Below are positions 50,322 through 62,436 of a DNA stretch of 64,000 nt, one piece after another. This stretch comes from Trochalopteron elliotii (lineage: Eukaryota; Chordata; Aves; Passeriformes; Leiothrichidae), in assembly GCA_024734555.1 (NCBI GenBank), contig JANPWX010019815.1:622982-686981 (forward strand). The letters run 5' to 3'. The notes below the pieces were generated by a model, which made no database searches, was not told the origin of the DNA, and saw only the letters and a list, made by a program, of their open reading frames with translations. Numbering within the stretch: the first letter of the stretch is position 1; each line of letters opens with the position of its first letter. A program made the position numbers and the translations under genes.

Positions 50322-51205
50322 CAGGTTCATGAGTTTTTTTGTGGGAGGGTATATAAGATATGAGTGCCCAGTGTCTCAATACTTTCTCGGATCTGATTTT
50401 GTAAATTGCCACCCAAACACTTTCTGAGGATGTCTTTGTATACAATAGACACTGTTTTTCAGTTTTAGTATGGTTGGATCTTCCTTTTTTCTGTGTTGGA
50501 AACAAGAATGGAAGACATAGCACCTTCTCAGAAATTTGTTAAAATAACAGAAAAGGCAGGCATCTCCCAGACCTCTGCAAAAGTAATTTGGAGAGCTTCC
50601 AAGTTACTTAAGTATATTAAGTATTAATTACTTTTCAGTGAAGCTAGGACTTTTTTTAGCCTGCATAGGTTGCTCAAACAGATAATTAGGATTGCAGTTT
50701 TTCTCCTGATTCAACTAGATTGTGTAAATAGCAATTTACGAAAGGGAGAAAATCCAAGTTTTAACACAGCTTTGTAACTTCTGAAATAGAAGGGAAATAT
50801 AAAAGGGAGTGAAACAGGAAATCAACTACATTGATTTAACTTGTGGGGATTCAATTTTTGTGAAAGGAGCTAAATTGCCAAAGATCCAACAGACATTTTC
50901 TTTCCCTACCAGAGATGAGTATTGACACAACTCTTTTAACCCATGCAATTATACCTCTTTCAGCTGCAGGTGTACTGAAACAAACCAAAAAGTTGAGATT
51001 TGGCTCTAACAGGAAAATTTCTGTTGTCAATTATTTCCTCCTTAAATCACTAGTCCAGAAACATCACAACATTTTTCAGACCTAATCAGACAACAAAAAA
51101 GCCATAATCTATATGGCTTTCACTGTGGTTTTCCACATACATTTCTGTTTCTGTTCTTCTGTGAGACTCACAGATAGCAAATGCTTGGAGGACACTACAG
51201 GATTA

Positions 51206-51242
<37 letters not shown>

Positions 51243-52118
51243 ACATATATACATATGTACAATACATATACAGGATTTGGTATAATGGTAGGAAGTCCTG
51301 GGGCTGGACAAGGCATGCAGCTTCCAAAAATTGCGAGACCTTGAAAATACTATGGGTGTTCAATGCCAGGCTAATCATTGAAACTAAAATTTATAACAAC
51401 TACAGGCCACTACAATTTTTGTGGCTGGATCATGTCTTCCTTATGCATTGTGTGGAACAGAATTCAGTCTTCAAGGACCCTAATAACCTCTGACAACTTA
51501 CAGGTACCCATTAACTTCACAGCCACTTAGGCACAGTGAAAAATAAAACTTAAAGCTTTCAGGTGTTCATCTTCACATTCATGTACTGAACAGCTGGAAC
51601 AGATGTGGCACAAACCTGTCATTGTTAGGTTTAGGTGGCCTAGTTCCACTACTGACAATGCAAGAAGGAAAGGAATTGCATACATAGGGAGAAAGTGACT
51701 AAACTTCCTTTTTTTGCCTAGGTTCTCAGAGTTGGAATTTTGCAAGTCTTAAAAACACAGTGACACTGATTAACATCTAAATTTTGATGAGAGCCTTCAT
51801 CCCAAACATACTGAGAGATCATACTTCAAAATAACCACACTTTTCATTTTGTTGCCTTGTTAACAAACTCCTGCTATTTCTATAATCCAGCAGAATAATG
51901 CAAAGCCCTTCAAAACACACATTGTCATTAAGGACTGACAGTCATGCATCAAAGCTGGCCAAAACCAATTCATGGGAAAGGTGATGGTTTCTCTGTCAGC
52001 TTCTACAGCAAGTAGGAGCTGGTTAACAAAAGTAATTTAAACGTGCTGCATGCATCACTAGGCAGTAGGGTTCCTACCATTTATTCAAAGCCATTCCACC
52101 ATCTAATGACAAAAAGTA
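50322..52118. other. Unique AT-rich DNA with a TA microsatellite, no gene recognised
   Basis: Apart from the (TA)n at 51.2 kb, nothing is recognised. The open frames that cross that repeat are artefacts of its Tyr/Ile coding. Confidence 0.5.
51207..51238. repeat. (TA)16 microsatellite
   Basis: A pure TA dinucleotide run, followed by a decayed ATACATATATACATATGTAC stretch. Likely polymorphic in length. Confidence 0.95.
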
Positions 52119-52159
52119 GGTGCCAGGTGTGCACAATGGCAGTGTGCACACCTGGCACC
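52119..52159. repeat. Perfect 17-bp inverted repeat, 7-base loop
   Basis: The arms GGTGCCAGGTGTGCACA (52119-52135) and TGTGCACACCTGGCACC (52143-52159) are exact reverse complements around ATGGCAG. Each arm contains a CAGGTG E-box and an AGGTGTG resembling a T-box half-site. No adjacent transposon body is visible. Confidence 0.95.
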
Positions 52160-55100
52160 ATTTTCCAATTGGTTCTTGAAAGCATTTGTAGTGCAAAGCA
52201 GACAGCATTCTTACTAGACCACTGATGATAACTGACCTGATAGGATGCAAACTAACCAATTAGAGTTTTCTCCTGGGTCTAACCTCCAAAATGATTTTCC
52301 AGATCCTTTCGTGCTTTGAGGTCTAGCTGCCCTTTTGTAGTTATCTCCTGCCACCAGAGCAGGACGAATCAATGCTTTAACAAAAGAGAGTCCAATAAAG
52401 CTGACTAAAGTCAAGAACCTTTGTTCATTAATAGCTTTGAAATTGTCCACAGATTTTCAAGGTGTTCGTATGCACACTGTGAAATATTCCATATTATGTT
52501 GCTTGTCCTCTTTAAACACTGGTTTAGACTACTTACACAGATTATAAAGACAGCAACCAAACATACATTTGAAATGTGGGAAGTTGTGTGAATTCCATGT
52601 CTTTTTTTTTTCTAACCCTGATTTATGTCACCAAGTGACTGAAGAAATGAAAATTTTATGATCAAGGGAGGTGCTTTGAAACAGTTTTTTGTGAATCTTC
52701 AAGCTCACAGTCCTCTCTTTTTCCAATTAGCTTATCTCAATATAAGTAGAATTTACAGACACTAGCAAAAAAATTGAGAAAAAGCATGGGAGATTACCCT
52801 CATAACTGAATTTTTTTTTCTTCATCATTTCAATTTCCTACATTTTCTATTATTTCTTTGGTTCTCAAAGCCCAATGCATAAACACTAAAGGCAGATGAC
52901 TAAGGCTAAGGCTAAGACTAAGGCTAAGCACATCACCATGTTGAAAATATCTTCCATTATTTCAGTTTTGTCTCTTCATTATACTCAGTTCTAGTTGCAA
53001 GACACATTACATGTATTTTTTTATTGGGAAATAAATATTATTCATTCCCTCCAACATTTCTGTACTGGTAAATTCAAAGTTTCAGCAGGTTGCATTCTGG
53101 GAACAATGCCAGCAACAGACTGGAGAATCTAGGGTAGCTTTCAGTATCTCTTCACTCCCATATGGAGATGCCTCAAAACAGAAACAGAGGTGTGCTATCT
53201 ATAATCACAGCACAGGCTCAGTCTCCCCCACTGAAGTGACACACAGAACTTGGTCACTGAAAAGGAGCACAGGCACTACCCACTCCTCTGCTGTGTTGCT
53301 GTTTCCTGGTTTTATTTAGACATCTGTTGGTGGCCATTAGCCACAGCAACTGTAATGAGCTAGATACGATTCCTTCCTAAAGCGTACTAAGTGCAAGTCC
53401 ATTGTTGGTTCAGATTACATGCATGGGCTTACTGGGTGAAAAGCAGCTGTCATCACCAAGGTTTATGAGAAGAGCTGTTGACTGCCTTCTCCCAGCAGTG
53501 GTACAGACTGGACTACCTGCCTTAGCAATGTAGGCAACATTTCTCACAAACAGGACACAAACAGGATGTGGCAGCCTCCAGCACTGTTCATCCCCTATCT
53601 CCCACCATACCACAGCTTCCTTGTGAAGGACGCGCATGGGAAATCTGCAGGATCCACCACTGTCTATCACATGCCAAAAATATCCTTGTGAAATCCTGGT
53701 GGTATTTTCACCTCCTGCAGGAGGCTTGATTTCATAGCTGGTCCCACAGAGACGAAAAAGTGCCTAGCCTGTGCTCTCATCAGAACATGAAGAGAACCTA
53801 AGTGCTTCAAAACTGCTTCTGGGCCAGGCCCCCCAGCCAGACCCTAATATTTTCATCTGGCAGACCCCTCCCTATACCTGTGGCTTTGTCACTTTGTAGC
53901 CCAGTTGTGCAGGGCATTCTCTCCCAGCTACATGGCTCCCACTGGCAAGTACTGATGGAGTGCCCAAACTAATTGTATGGCCCCTGCACAGCTCGGCCCT
54001 GTCCTCTGCTGGACAGTGACTGAGAGGTCAGCATGCTGCTTCAGCTCAAGCCGCTCAAGAGACAAATCAAACCACATCCTTATTCTCCTGAAGGCTGCTC
54101 AGCATAGGAAAGAGCAGGGCCTTTTCATAAGACACAGGTTTTGTGCATAGAATTTATCCTCCCAGAGTTATGATTTTCTTCATAGTTACAGCTCTTTGAA
54201 GCAAGCCTATTTGCTCTATTAAACCCTGCAGCTCTGCCTGTCTGTGGCAGATTTATCAGATACTGCTATTATCATAATGCATTTAAATTTCTTTCATTGA
54301 AGTTACAGCACTCTTGGGATGAGCTATCCAAGCTGTGGATAGCCATGAATATCCAAGCTGTGGCAAGAGTCAACTCCAGCAGAGCAACAGAACACTTGAA
54401 GGTGCAGTATCTTTTTCTTCAGGAAAAACAGCTTTGTTGGTCTATGGGAAAAAAATTTTGGTGCCTGCCTTAGATGTGCAATGAGCTGCACAGCTGCTGT
54501 GCCTTGATAATTCTTCTATGACTGATAATGGCTTGGCTTAAGAGGAAGCCCTTCTGACAAAACATGAGGAGAGACCAAAAACCATGGGAAAAATAATACA
54601 GCCTGACAATATAAACACATGATCTGGACTTCAAAACACTCATAAGAAATTAGTAACTGTCAGCTAGCAAGAAAATCCCTCTTTAATAATTCTTCTGCAT
54701 GGTCTAAAGGCAACAAGCATAATATAACAATAAATTCCCTTAATGATCCTTAAAGATTGGCAAAGGCAGGCTTTCTTAGCAGAAGATTTAAGGGATGCTG
54801 GAGAGCTTGGTATGAAAAGCATCTCCCACTGCACACTTTCAGTGTGAAGAAAGCCTGACCTCCTCCCTGCTGAAGTCACAGCAGAAATCTTTCTCACAGT
54901 ATTTCCTATTCAGCTCCCCTGTCACCAGACCTCTGCAGGCCATCTGGGTCCCTCAGCCCAGGGCTGACAGCAGGTTTGGCTTCAGGGACCAGATGCTTAC
55001 AAAACCTATCAGCAACTCAGGTCTAAGTGTCTTTTGCTGTCTGTTTTCAATGCCAGGAAAGTGAGGATTTGGTTTAAAGTCCTCAAAAAGCAATGGGAAC

Positions 55101-55264
55101 AGTTTCATCAAATCAGTCAAGTTATTTTGTGAATTAAAGAGGTAAATTATGCCATTTCCAGCTTCTCAGGAAGAAAGGAAAAAAGCAATGCTACCAGAAA
55201 AACAGGGAAAATATCCGAAAAGTGCTGTTTCAGGGATGAAGAAATGACAGCTAAGCAGAAAGGG
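52160..55264. other. Unique DNA, no gene recognised
   Basis: No exon or transposon recognised. The 53150-54070 segment is moderately GC-richer. A 13-base direct repeat, ATCCAAGCTGTGG, occurs at 54326 and 54351. The first copy also lies in a small inverted repeat (GCTATCCA / TGGATAGC). Confidence 0.5.
52898..52929. repeat. Short hexamer repeat (CTAAGG)n
   Basis: About five tandem CTAAGG/CTAAGA units. It resembles, but does not equal, the vertebrate telomere hexamer CCCTAA. Confidence 0.85.
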
Positions 55265-55327
55265 AATAAGTATATATACTTATAAGAATATATAAGTATA
55301 TATACTTATATACATAAGTATATGATG
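55265..55327. repeat. AT-rich palindromic repeat
   Basis: AAGTATATATACTT occurs twice, each copy self-complementary. The copies are separated by ATAAGAATATAT and followed by a partial third copy. The block could extrude as a cruciform. Confidence 0.85.
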
Positions 55328-58300
55328 ATATCACTTATTTGCCTTTCCAGGAACCTGGGAAACCTGGACTTGATTGTAAGCTCAACAATTCAGCATTCCT
55401 GTGCCTAAGAAGTTTTCTGAAGTATAAAGCATGAATTTAGGTTGGCTCCCACCACCAGCAACACTAGGAAATAAATAGAGTCAGACCAGCCCCATTTCTG
55501 TAGAAAATATTACTCCAGCATGCTCATTTGGAATAGAATTTATTCAGACATTGGGCAAATTGGTTCTTTGCAAGTAGATTTAACCACCTGTAAATACAAG
55601 AAGGCAGGTAAGCTATAAGCTGCAGCCAGAGGCCAGCAGGTACATCCTGTTTTCATCTTTCCCAACCAGAAACATGTGGCTGTAATGCCATGAGAGCTCA
55701 GCTTAGTTTGGTTCTAAAACAATCAATAGGAAATACCAGAAAATCAAAAAGATCCATTTGAATGCTGGCAAACTGAGATAATTGGACTTTGAAACCTGCT
55801 TAAGCCCTTATCTATGCACAGGACTGAATTTCTACAAATACACAGCACGAGAACATATGGATGGCCTTCTTGAAGTAATACAACACAATTCCAGCAGCCC
55901 CTAAATAAAACAAGCATAGTAGCCACACAAAAGCTGACAGGCTTGCAAACCTCTGGCTCCTTAAACACTTGCTCCTAAATATCAAACAAACAACACTACT
56001 GTGCTTTCAATGGTTGGAAAAAGAGCTATACTGCCTTCTTCTTACCTATATTGACATAGATAAATTTGCATAGAAAGAAACACCTGTAGAACCTTCTCAG
56101 AGGAGGAGTATGCAGTAATGAAATTTGAAGTGTTGCACCACCAGTATTATGTTGACAGCATAAAGAAGTAACCATAATATACATCTTTTAATCAAGTCTG
56201 TGTGTAAAGTGTGCTGAATGACAGATTAAGACAATTCCTCTCCACTGATTGGATCCTTCATAGTAAAAAAATCTTTCAACCTTGCTTTTGCAACGGTGAG
56301 AGCAATATTATCTTATGCCAAAGGTTCAATAACTACCAAGTAAGAAAGACTTCCTTTTAGTATTCCTGAGAGTCCCCTTCCCTTGGTTTTAAAAGGTAAG
56401 GAAGACTAAATAGACACTCTGAAGTATCTTGAGATGCCTTGTTCCATTGAGGATTATCCTGTCACTGCTTTCCAGCTCTTGCCTGACTTGAAACGGGGCA
56501 TGTGGCAACCTCTACCAGCAGCCATCTCTCCAAATATGATTATTTTTGTTGCCTGTTTACAAACCCTCTCTATTTCAGACACAAGTGCAGAAAGGTTCAG
56601 GGCAAGGTTTTGCCTTTGTAGTTACCCTGTTTTTATTTCAGCATAGTTTTACATTGCACTCTGGTTCATTGCCAGAAGATTCCCTGCTTCTGAATTGTTA
56701 CACTTATTACTTCACTGTGAGCTGTTCCGCTGACAACCCTGCAGTAGCAAGGAGATATTCCCCTCCCTTTTTTTTTATCTGTCTACATAATTTAGACACT
56801 TATGGTTTCATTTCTCTTCCTGGTAAAACCTTATTTGTCTTGTACCTTTAAGAAAGGTAGACAAAAATGGAGAAAAACTCTAGTCAAGATTTAAAAAAAA
56901 AAAAAAAGACAATAAAACACATGTCTATATGTTAGAATTATGTCCTCAGAACACACTGACTTGTGAACCAATGTTTTTATTATAGCTAAGCCAAAAATTT
57001 AGATTTTTTTTTTTTTAAATGGGAAAGCAATTAGACATGCAAAAGATAGTACAACTGGAGTTGAGACAACTGATCTCCTAAGCCACCAAGCTGTTAGTCA
57101 TGGTGGAACTCAGAGGAAGCCAGGGAAAATCATCTTCATCCAGGCTGATTAATAACTCTGTTGTCTGCACAAAGAGATTCTGTGTTTAATAATACCAGTC
57201 CAGTTCCATGTGGCATGTTTACATTGCATACACACACTCTCTGAGCTGGTGCAAAACAGGAAAATTGGAAAAGCCTCTTGAATTGTTTTAAAGCACACAA
57301 TTTTCCCAGGCACAGTACTATCTGCAGGAACAGAGTGAGGGAGGGTTTTGAGCAGGAAAACTTGTTAAGCATTACTTAACCGCATCAGCACTCCTGACTT
57401 GGACACTGCCACAGCTCAGCATGAAGTACAGTCACTTATTGCCCTACTCAGATTTGGGTCATCTTCATAGTTTTCTATGTTCATTTAGACAAGGGTTCAG
57501 CACTACTCTTAATCATATTCTTGACTTCAGATGTTTAAATTTATGTAGCAAGGGCATGAACATGTGACCTGAATTTCATCTCCTGCCAAAAGAAAATAAA
57601 CATTTTTCAATGGCTGGCCAGAAGATTCTCTAACAAACCATAATGAGAAAAAACTCCCTAAGCTGGCCCCAACTATGTACCACACTTCTGCAGTCCTAAT
57701 TGCTTTCACTCTGCTCTCAGTGGAGACCTATTAGACCGTATGAGCAGGTCACAAGAAGCAACATTCGGAAGCAGCTAATCGGGAACATGTTTCCCGCTGG
57801 GACTCTTACTGACATTACCGTAAGATTCAGCTACTTTCTGTGATTAAGTCTTCATACAAACTTAATTATTTTAATAGTTTGAAATCAAGAAGGGAAACTT
57901 AGCTAATTAATGGCAAGTACGAGTTAGCTTATTCAAATCCCTCATGGGACAATTGTCTCATTTCATCACAATGATTCCATTAAAAATTAAGACAAGCTAC
58001 GGGAGAGCAGACCTGAAAAATCTGAGAAATGCCTGCCAGAGGAGGAGGTTCTCTTGTCACAGAGAATATTTTCTGTGTAGAACAAAGGCTGAGCTCAGAA
58101 TGCTTGTTTCTTGCAGCATCTTGTGTGGCATTGCACCCTCAGGAATAGGGACAGTCTTTGCAGACTTTGCACCTCTCTGGGCTAGCACAACCCAGCAGTT
58201 TCCTGTGTGGATGATGCCAGGATGGTGTGCATGCACTTCCCTTCCCCTTAAGGCAGGGTGTACTGCAGTTAAAAATGGTAGAGGATTTCAGCAACAGCTC

Positions 58301-59199
58301 CCAGCCCAGCTTGTGGGTTACTGTTCTGGACTCACCCACACTCTCAAGCATGGCAGCTCTGCTAAGCACCTTCCTGCTCCTCCATCTGACAAGGCAGAGC
58401 AATGCCTTTCCACACAAAACATTTACAGTACAAGGCCATCAAGACTGATAAAATATACAAGAATTATTGCCTAGAATTGTGGGTGAGTAACTGAGGAAAT
58501 GAAGAGGGCAGGGCAGCTACTCTCCTGAGCAAAGGTTGCTCATACTACAATGTTGCCTGTGTACAGCAGTGTTTCCTGAGTGTGAGTGAGAACATGGCTT
58601 TCAGAGCATGTTTTTCTGAAGTCATTTTCCTCAGCCTACCTCCCATTTGTCATACAAGCACTAACTACTTTCTGAACTCAGCAAAGCCCTCTGGCCCCTG
58701 TTATAATAAACAATATCAAAGTACTGACAAAGAAATTAATTTCTAGCCCATCTTACCCTTTTTCAACAGTAGGAAGTACTCCAGATACAGATAAGTATCT
58801 GATTACCACAAATCTCTGTGTATGAGCTCTGTCCACCCAGATGATGTGAGGGGCAGTGCATTCACCGACTTCCCACATTATTCTTTCCTGGTCAGCCCAG
58901 TGCTTGACTTCCAAGGCATGACAGACCTGGGCCTATGAAACAAGTAGCTGAAGCACAGTGGTGGGGACCATTGCCAGCGAACAAAATCTCCCCTGGGAAA
59001 TCATTCAAAGCAGCACCATACTGGGAAGTGTCTTCATAATAAGCATTGTTGTTTCTAAGATGCAATCGTGACTGAGTGATTAAAATGGCTTTAAATGACA
59101 AGACAAAGAGTGGCACTAAAACACCAAGCATAAGATTTCAGTAAGAGCTAACCTGAATTCACAGACCACCATATGTCACCTACTGAACACAGCAAAAGC
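55328..59199. other. Unique DNA, no gene recognised
   Basis: No exon, RNA gene or repeat family identified. A poly-A run lies at 56893-56907. A 176-codon plus frame at 57944-58474 has no recognisable domain and overlaps frames on the other strand. Confidence 0.5.
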
Positions 59200-59823
59200 T
59201 CAGGAGTCAGAAAGATGCTGCAGAAAGCCCTGCCCTTGCAGCAGTGCTGTGCAAGACAGTTCATATAGCTTGCCAAAGTCACCCACTCCACTGGTGTACA
59301 CAACCCAGAAGACCACCCTAAAGAGTAGGCTTGGCACATCACATCGAGCTTTATGACTGTACCTACAGCTGTAGCAGTGAGAGAAAAGACTGTTGGTACC
59401 TGCTCTTACACTGTAGGCATTGAGTAATACACCTGGTGCAGGCAGCTCATTTTGCAATTTCAGGACACAGATTGAGATGCAGGCTGAGTTCTGGGTGCGA
59501 GCCCACAGAGACAGGAGGCTGTGAGCTGCTGATCCTTTGCACAGCCAAGCACAGGAGCCACCAGCCAGGGGAAAGGACACTGGAGACACAGCAGGAACCA
59601 AGGGCTCGGCAGGAAGAGCGAGGTTTGGGAGACTTGAGACTTGCACATGGCTTGGGCCAAGCCCAGGGCTTCCTTTGCTCAGGATCCTCCTTGGAGGCAC
59701 CAGCTCAGGCTGTTTGTGTGTTACTGTGCTGTGAATAGACTGTTCTGTGGAATGAAACATCTGAGGCCCCGCCCTGGGAAGTCTCTCTCTGTGGGAGTGG
59801 GGTGACTCAGGTGGGGCTGCCAT
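59200..59823 (-). other. Longest ATG-started open frame in the window (207 codons), unassigned
   Basis: An ATG-started minus frame of 207 codons in a locally GC-richer stretch (59480-59940). The first half is rich in Pro, Ser and His with no hydrophobic core. The second half has Cys and hydrophobic residues (SLLFRVVFWVVY). I recognise no domain. Overlapping frames of 60-100 codons exist on the plus strand, as expected where GC content lowers stop frequency. It is kept as a note rather than a gene. Confidence 0.15.
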
Positions 59824-61672
59824 GGGCTCAGTGCAGCCCTGCTTGGACAGGACTCAGGTCCCACCAGTGACAGCCTGACACTGGGACTGCACTGCCAGAG
59901 TCTCATCAATGGGCAGACTGGAAAGCTTCCTTAACAAAGCGTAAGGAATTTTTTTAAAAAAATGTGAGCACCTTAAGTGGTCACTTTTGTAAACAGATTA
60001 GACGCTGCAAGGTTTGGTGAAGAGATGCCTTAATACCTTTAGATCTTGAAGTCCGTGTGTTTTCATCCCTGTCACATCAGTCAATGTTCTGTGCAACAGC
60101 TTTCCAGCTGACATTGCTATTTCAAACCTGCCCATCTTATATTTCCCTTCCTTAATTTGTTTTGCTCTGTAACAGCATGATTGTTTAATTACCCAACAAA
60201 AGCTCTGTTGCTCTCCAGCATAACCTTTTGTGCCTCCACTGAGCATTCAAGGCTGTTTGGCTGCCTGTTTGCTGCAACCTTACCACACTTTATGTGTACA
60301 ATCCACTTATGAGCTCTGTGCTTTGGGCACTGGTCAACACAGGGAACTTACTGTCAAATAAACTCAGGTGCACATTTAATGGGCCATCATTATTCTTCCC
60401 TAACTATTTTTTATGGATTATCAAATTTCACAGAAAGATGCCTTTGAGCTGTTCAACTTAATCCCCTTTGAAGGAGTCCAAATAGAGCATTATAAAATAA
60501 ATGTTTACATAAATACCTAGTGCTAAATAGCTTTTTTGTACTCTTACCATAAGCCAAACCATTAGTTAGCATGTGCACACTGGAAAGCCTATCACCTAAT
60601 CCCTAAGCTCTAAACTAAAGCGATGGATCAAATGAGCTACTGAATATGACTTGCCAGCTCCATGAGCTGGCAACATAGGAGGTAAGTCTTGGATAAGCTA
60701 GTGGTTTGAATTGAAAGAGGAATACCTATCCAAGATTAGCTCTCTAAAGCTTTTGCATTTGCTCCAGACTGTGTAACTGATATCCGGGTCACTCAGGACT
60801 GGGCCCTTTTCAGTTGACCACACTTCTGACCTGGAACAGATATTCTAAATATCAGAAGAGGAATACATATGTTTAGCAAGTGCCAGGTAGGCAAAACTTC
60901 AATTTATCTAACTTTATATCTAAGGCATTCATCACTGTGATGTTCTGCTAATCTGGCATCACATAAAAACTTTCCAAGTCTACACTATTGTAAAAATATA
61001 AACATGTTTATTTGCAGGTTTCACAAACACTTGGGAAAACACTGGCATAATCTAGGACAGCTGCCCTCATTTATTTTGCTACCATTTGTTCCTTTAGCTG
61101 TTTTTCACTGTCTTTTGTCTTAATCACAGTTTTATTATTTGATGACACTTAGTCTGGATATGTGATGTGTCCATTTGAAAGATGTTGTTGCATGTTTGTT
61201 AGCAGCCCTGTTCCCCTGTTCACTAAAGTATTCAGATTTTTAAGAGCATATGATGTTTCTTAGGCAGTGTTTTTTAGTTCAGGGCAGGTTTGGCAGCTCT
61301 GTCCACAACACCTCATGAGTGTTTCACTGCTTGCTGCCCCATTCCTTCTCAGGCAGATGCCAGGTCAGGTCTGATGTGTGGTGAACATTTTCATTTTCAA
61401 AGCTCTGTTGTTGATCTGGATCAGCATCAGCTCTGCTTTTCTTTAATTTTCCATAGATGTCTTAAGTAGTTAAATTGTGTCTGTCTTCCAGACAGCACCA
61501 AAGAGCTGACAAAGTTGTGCCAGAATTACATTCATACTTAAGGCAGCCCTGGTTTTGTTTTACACTGCTATAGTCATTTCATACTTACCACTGTGTTTCT
61601 TTTTATCAGATTAATAAAATATATTTTTTGAAAATAGAAAGACCTAAATTACATTGGAAAGACAGACTTATT
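59824..61672. other. Unique AT-rich DNA, no gene recognised
   Basis: Nothing recognised except the perfect small inverted repeat at 60651-60673. Confidence 0.5.
60651..60673. repeat. Perfect 10-bp inverted repeat, 3-base loop
   Basis: TTGCCAGCTC, CAT, GAGCTGGCAA. The arms are exact reverse complements. Confidence 0.9.
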
Positions 61673-62436
61673 ATCACAGAATCATTTAGATTGGATAAGA
61701 CCTCCAAGATTAACAAGTGCAGCCTTTCACTGATCACCTCCTTGGAAACTAGATCATGGCACTGCATGCTGTTTCCAGTTGTTTCTTGAACACCTCCAGG
61801 GATTGTGACTCCACCACCTCTCTGGGCAGTCTGTTCCAATGCTTGACTCTGCATCCCATAAAGAAATTCCCCCTGATGTCCAACCTGAACCTCCCCTGGT
61901 GCAGCTTGAGGCTGTGTTCCCTCATCCTTGTCGCTGGCTTCCTGGGGCTGACCCCACCTGGCTACCTCCTTTGGGATAGTTGTAAAGAGTGATAAGGTCA
62001 TCCCTGAGCCTCTTTTTCTCCAGGCTAAACAACCCAGCTCCCTCAGATGCTCCTCACAGGATTTCCTCTCTAGGCCCTTCCACAGCTCCATTGCTCTGTT
62101 ACCCTTCTTTAGACATGCTCCAGCTCCTCAATATCCTTCTTGTAGTGAGGGGCCCAGAACTGAACACAAAGCTAAAAGCATGGCCTAACCAGTGCTGAGT
62201 ACGGGGGAACAATCCCTGCCCTGCTCCTGCTGCCCAGACTATTGCTTCCACAGACCAGGATGCCATTGGCCTTCTTGGCCACCTGGGCACAGCTGGCCAT
62301 GTTCAGCTGCTGTCAATCAGCACCCTTAGGTCCTTTTCTGCCAGGCAGATTTGTACACACTCTGTACTTTTGTAGCACTGCCTGGGGTTGTTGTGACCCT
62401 GGGTCAGAATCCAGCACTTCACCTTATTGAACTTAT
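61673..62436 (-). mobile_element. CR1 LINE 3' end, 5'-truncated, comparatively well preserved
   Basis: On the plus strand the block starts ATCACAGAATCATTTAGATTGG and then ATAAGACCTCCAAGAT. This is the reverse complement of the CR1 3' terminus. It continues through GACTCCACCACCTCTCTGGG, CTGTTCCAATGCTTGACTCT, CCCCCTGATGTCCAACCTGA and GGGCCCAGAACTGAACACA to the CR1 segment on the price-list-like CAGCACCCTTAGGTCCTTTTCTGCCAGGCAG. The minus reading therefore runs from the C-terminal reverse-transcriptase region into the 3' end. Similarity stops near 62436 (5' truncation). Fewer gaps than the 43 kb copy suggest a younger insertion. The minus frame at 61606-62091 is a remnant of this element. Confidence 0.93.

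Noticed and set aside
51109..51493. Frames with a Tyr-Ile run
   Set aside because: They cross the (TA)16 microsatellite, which encodes the run.
57944..58474. 176-codon plus frame
   Set aside because: No recognisable domain, atypical composition, and two competing overlapping frames.
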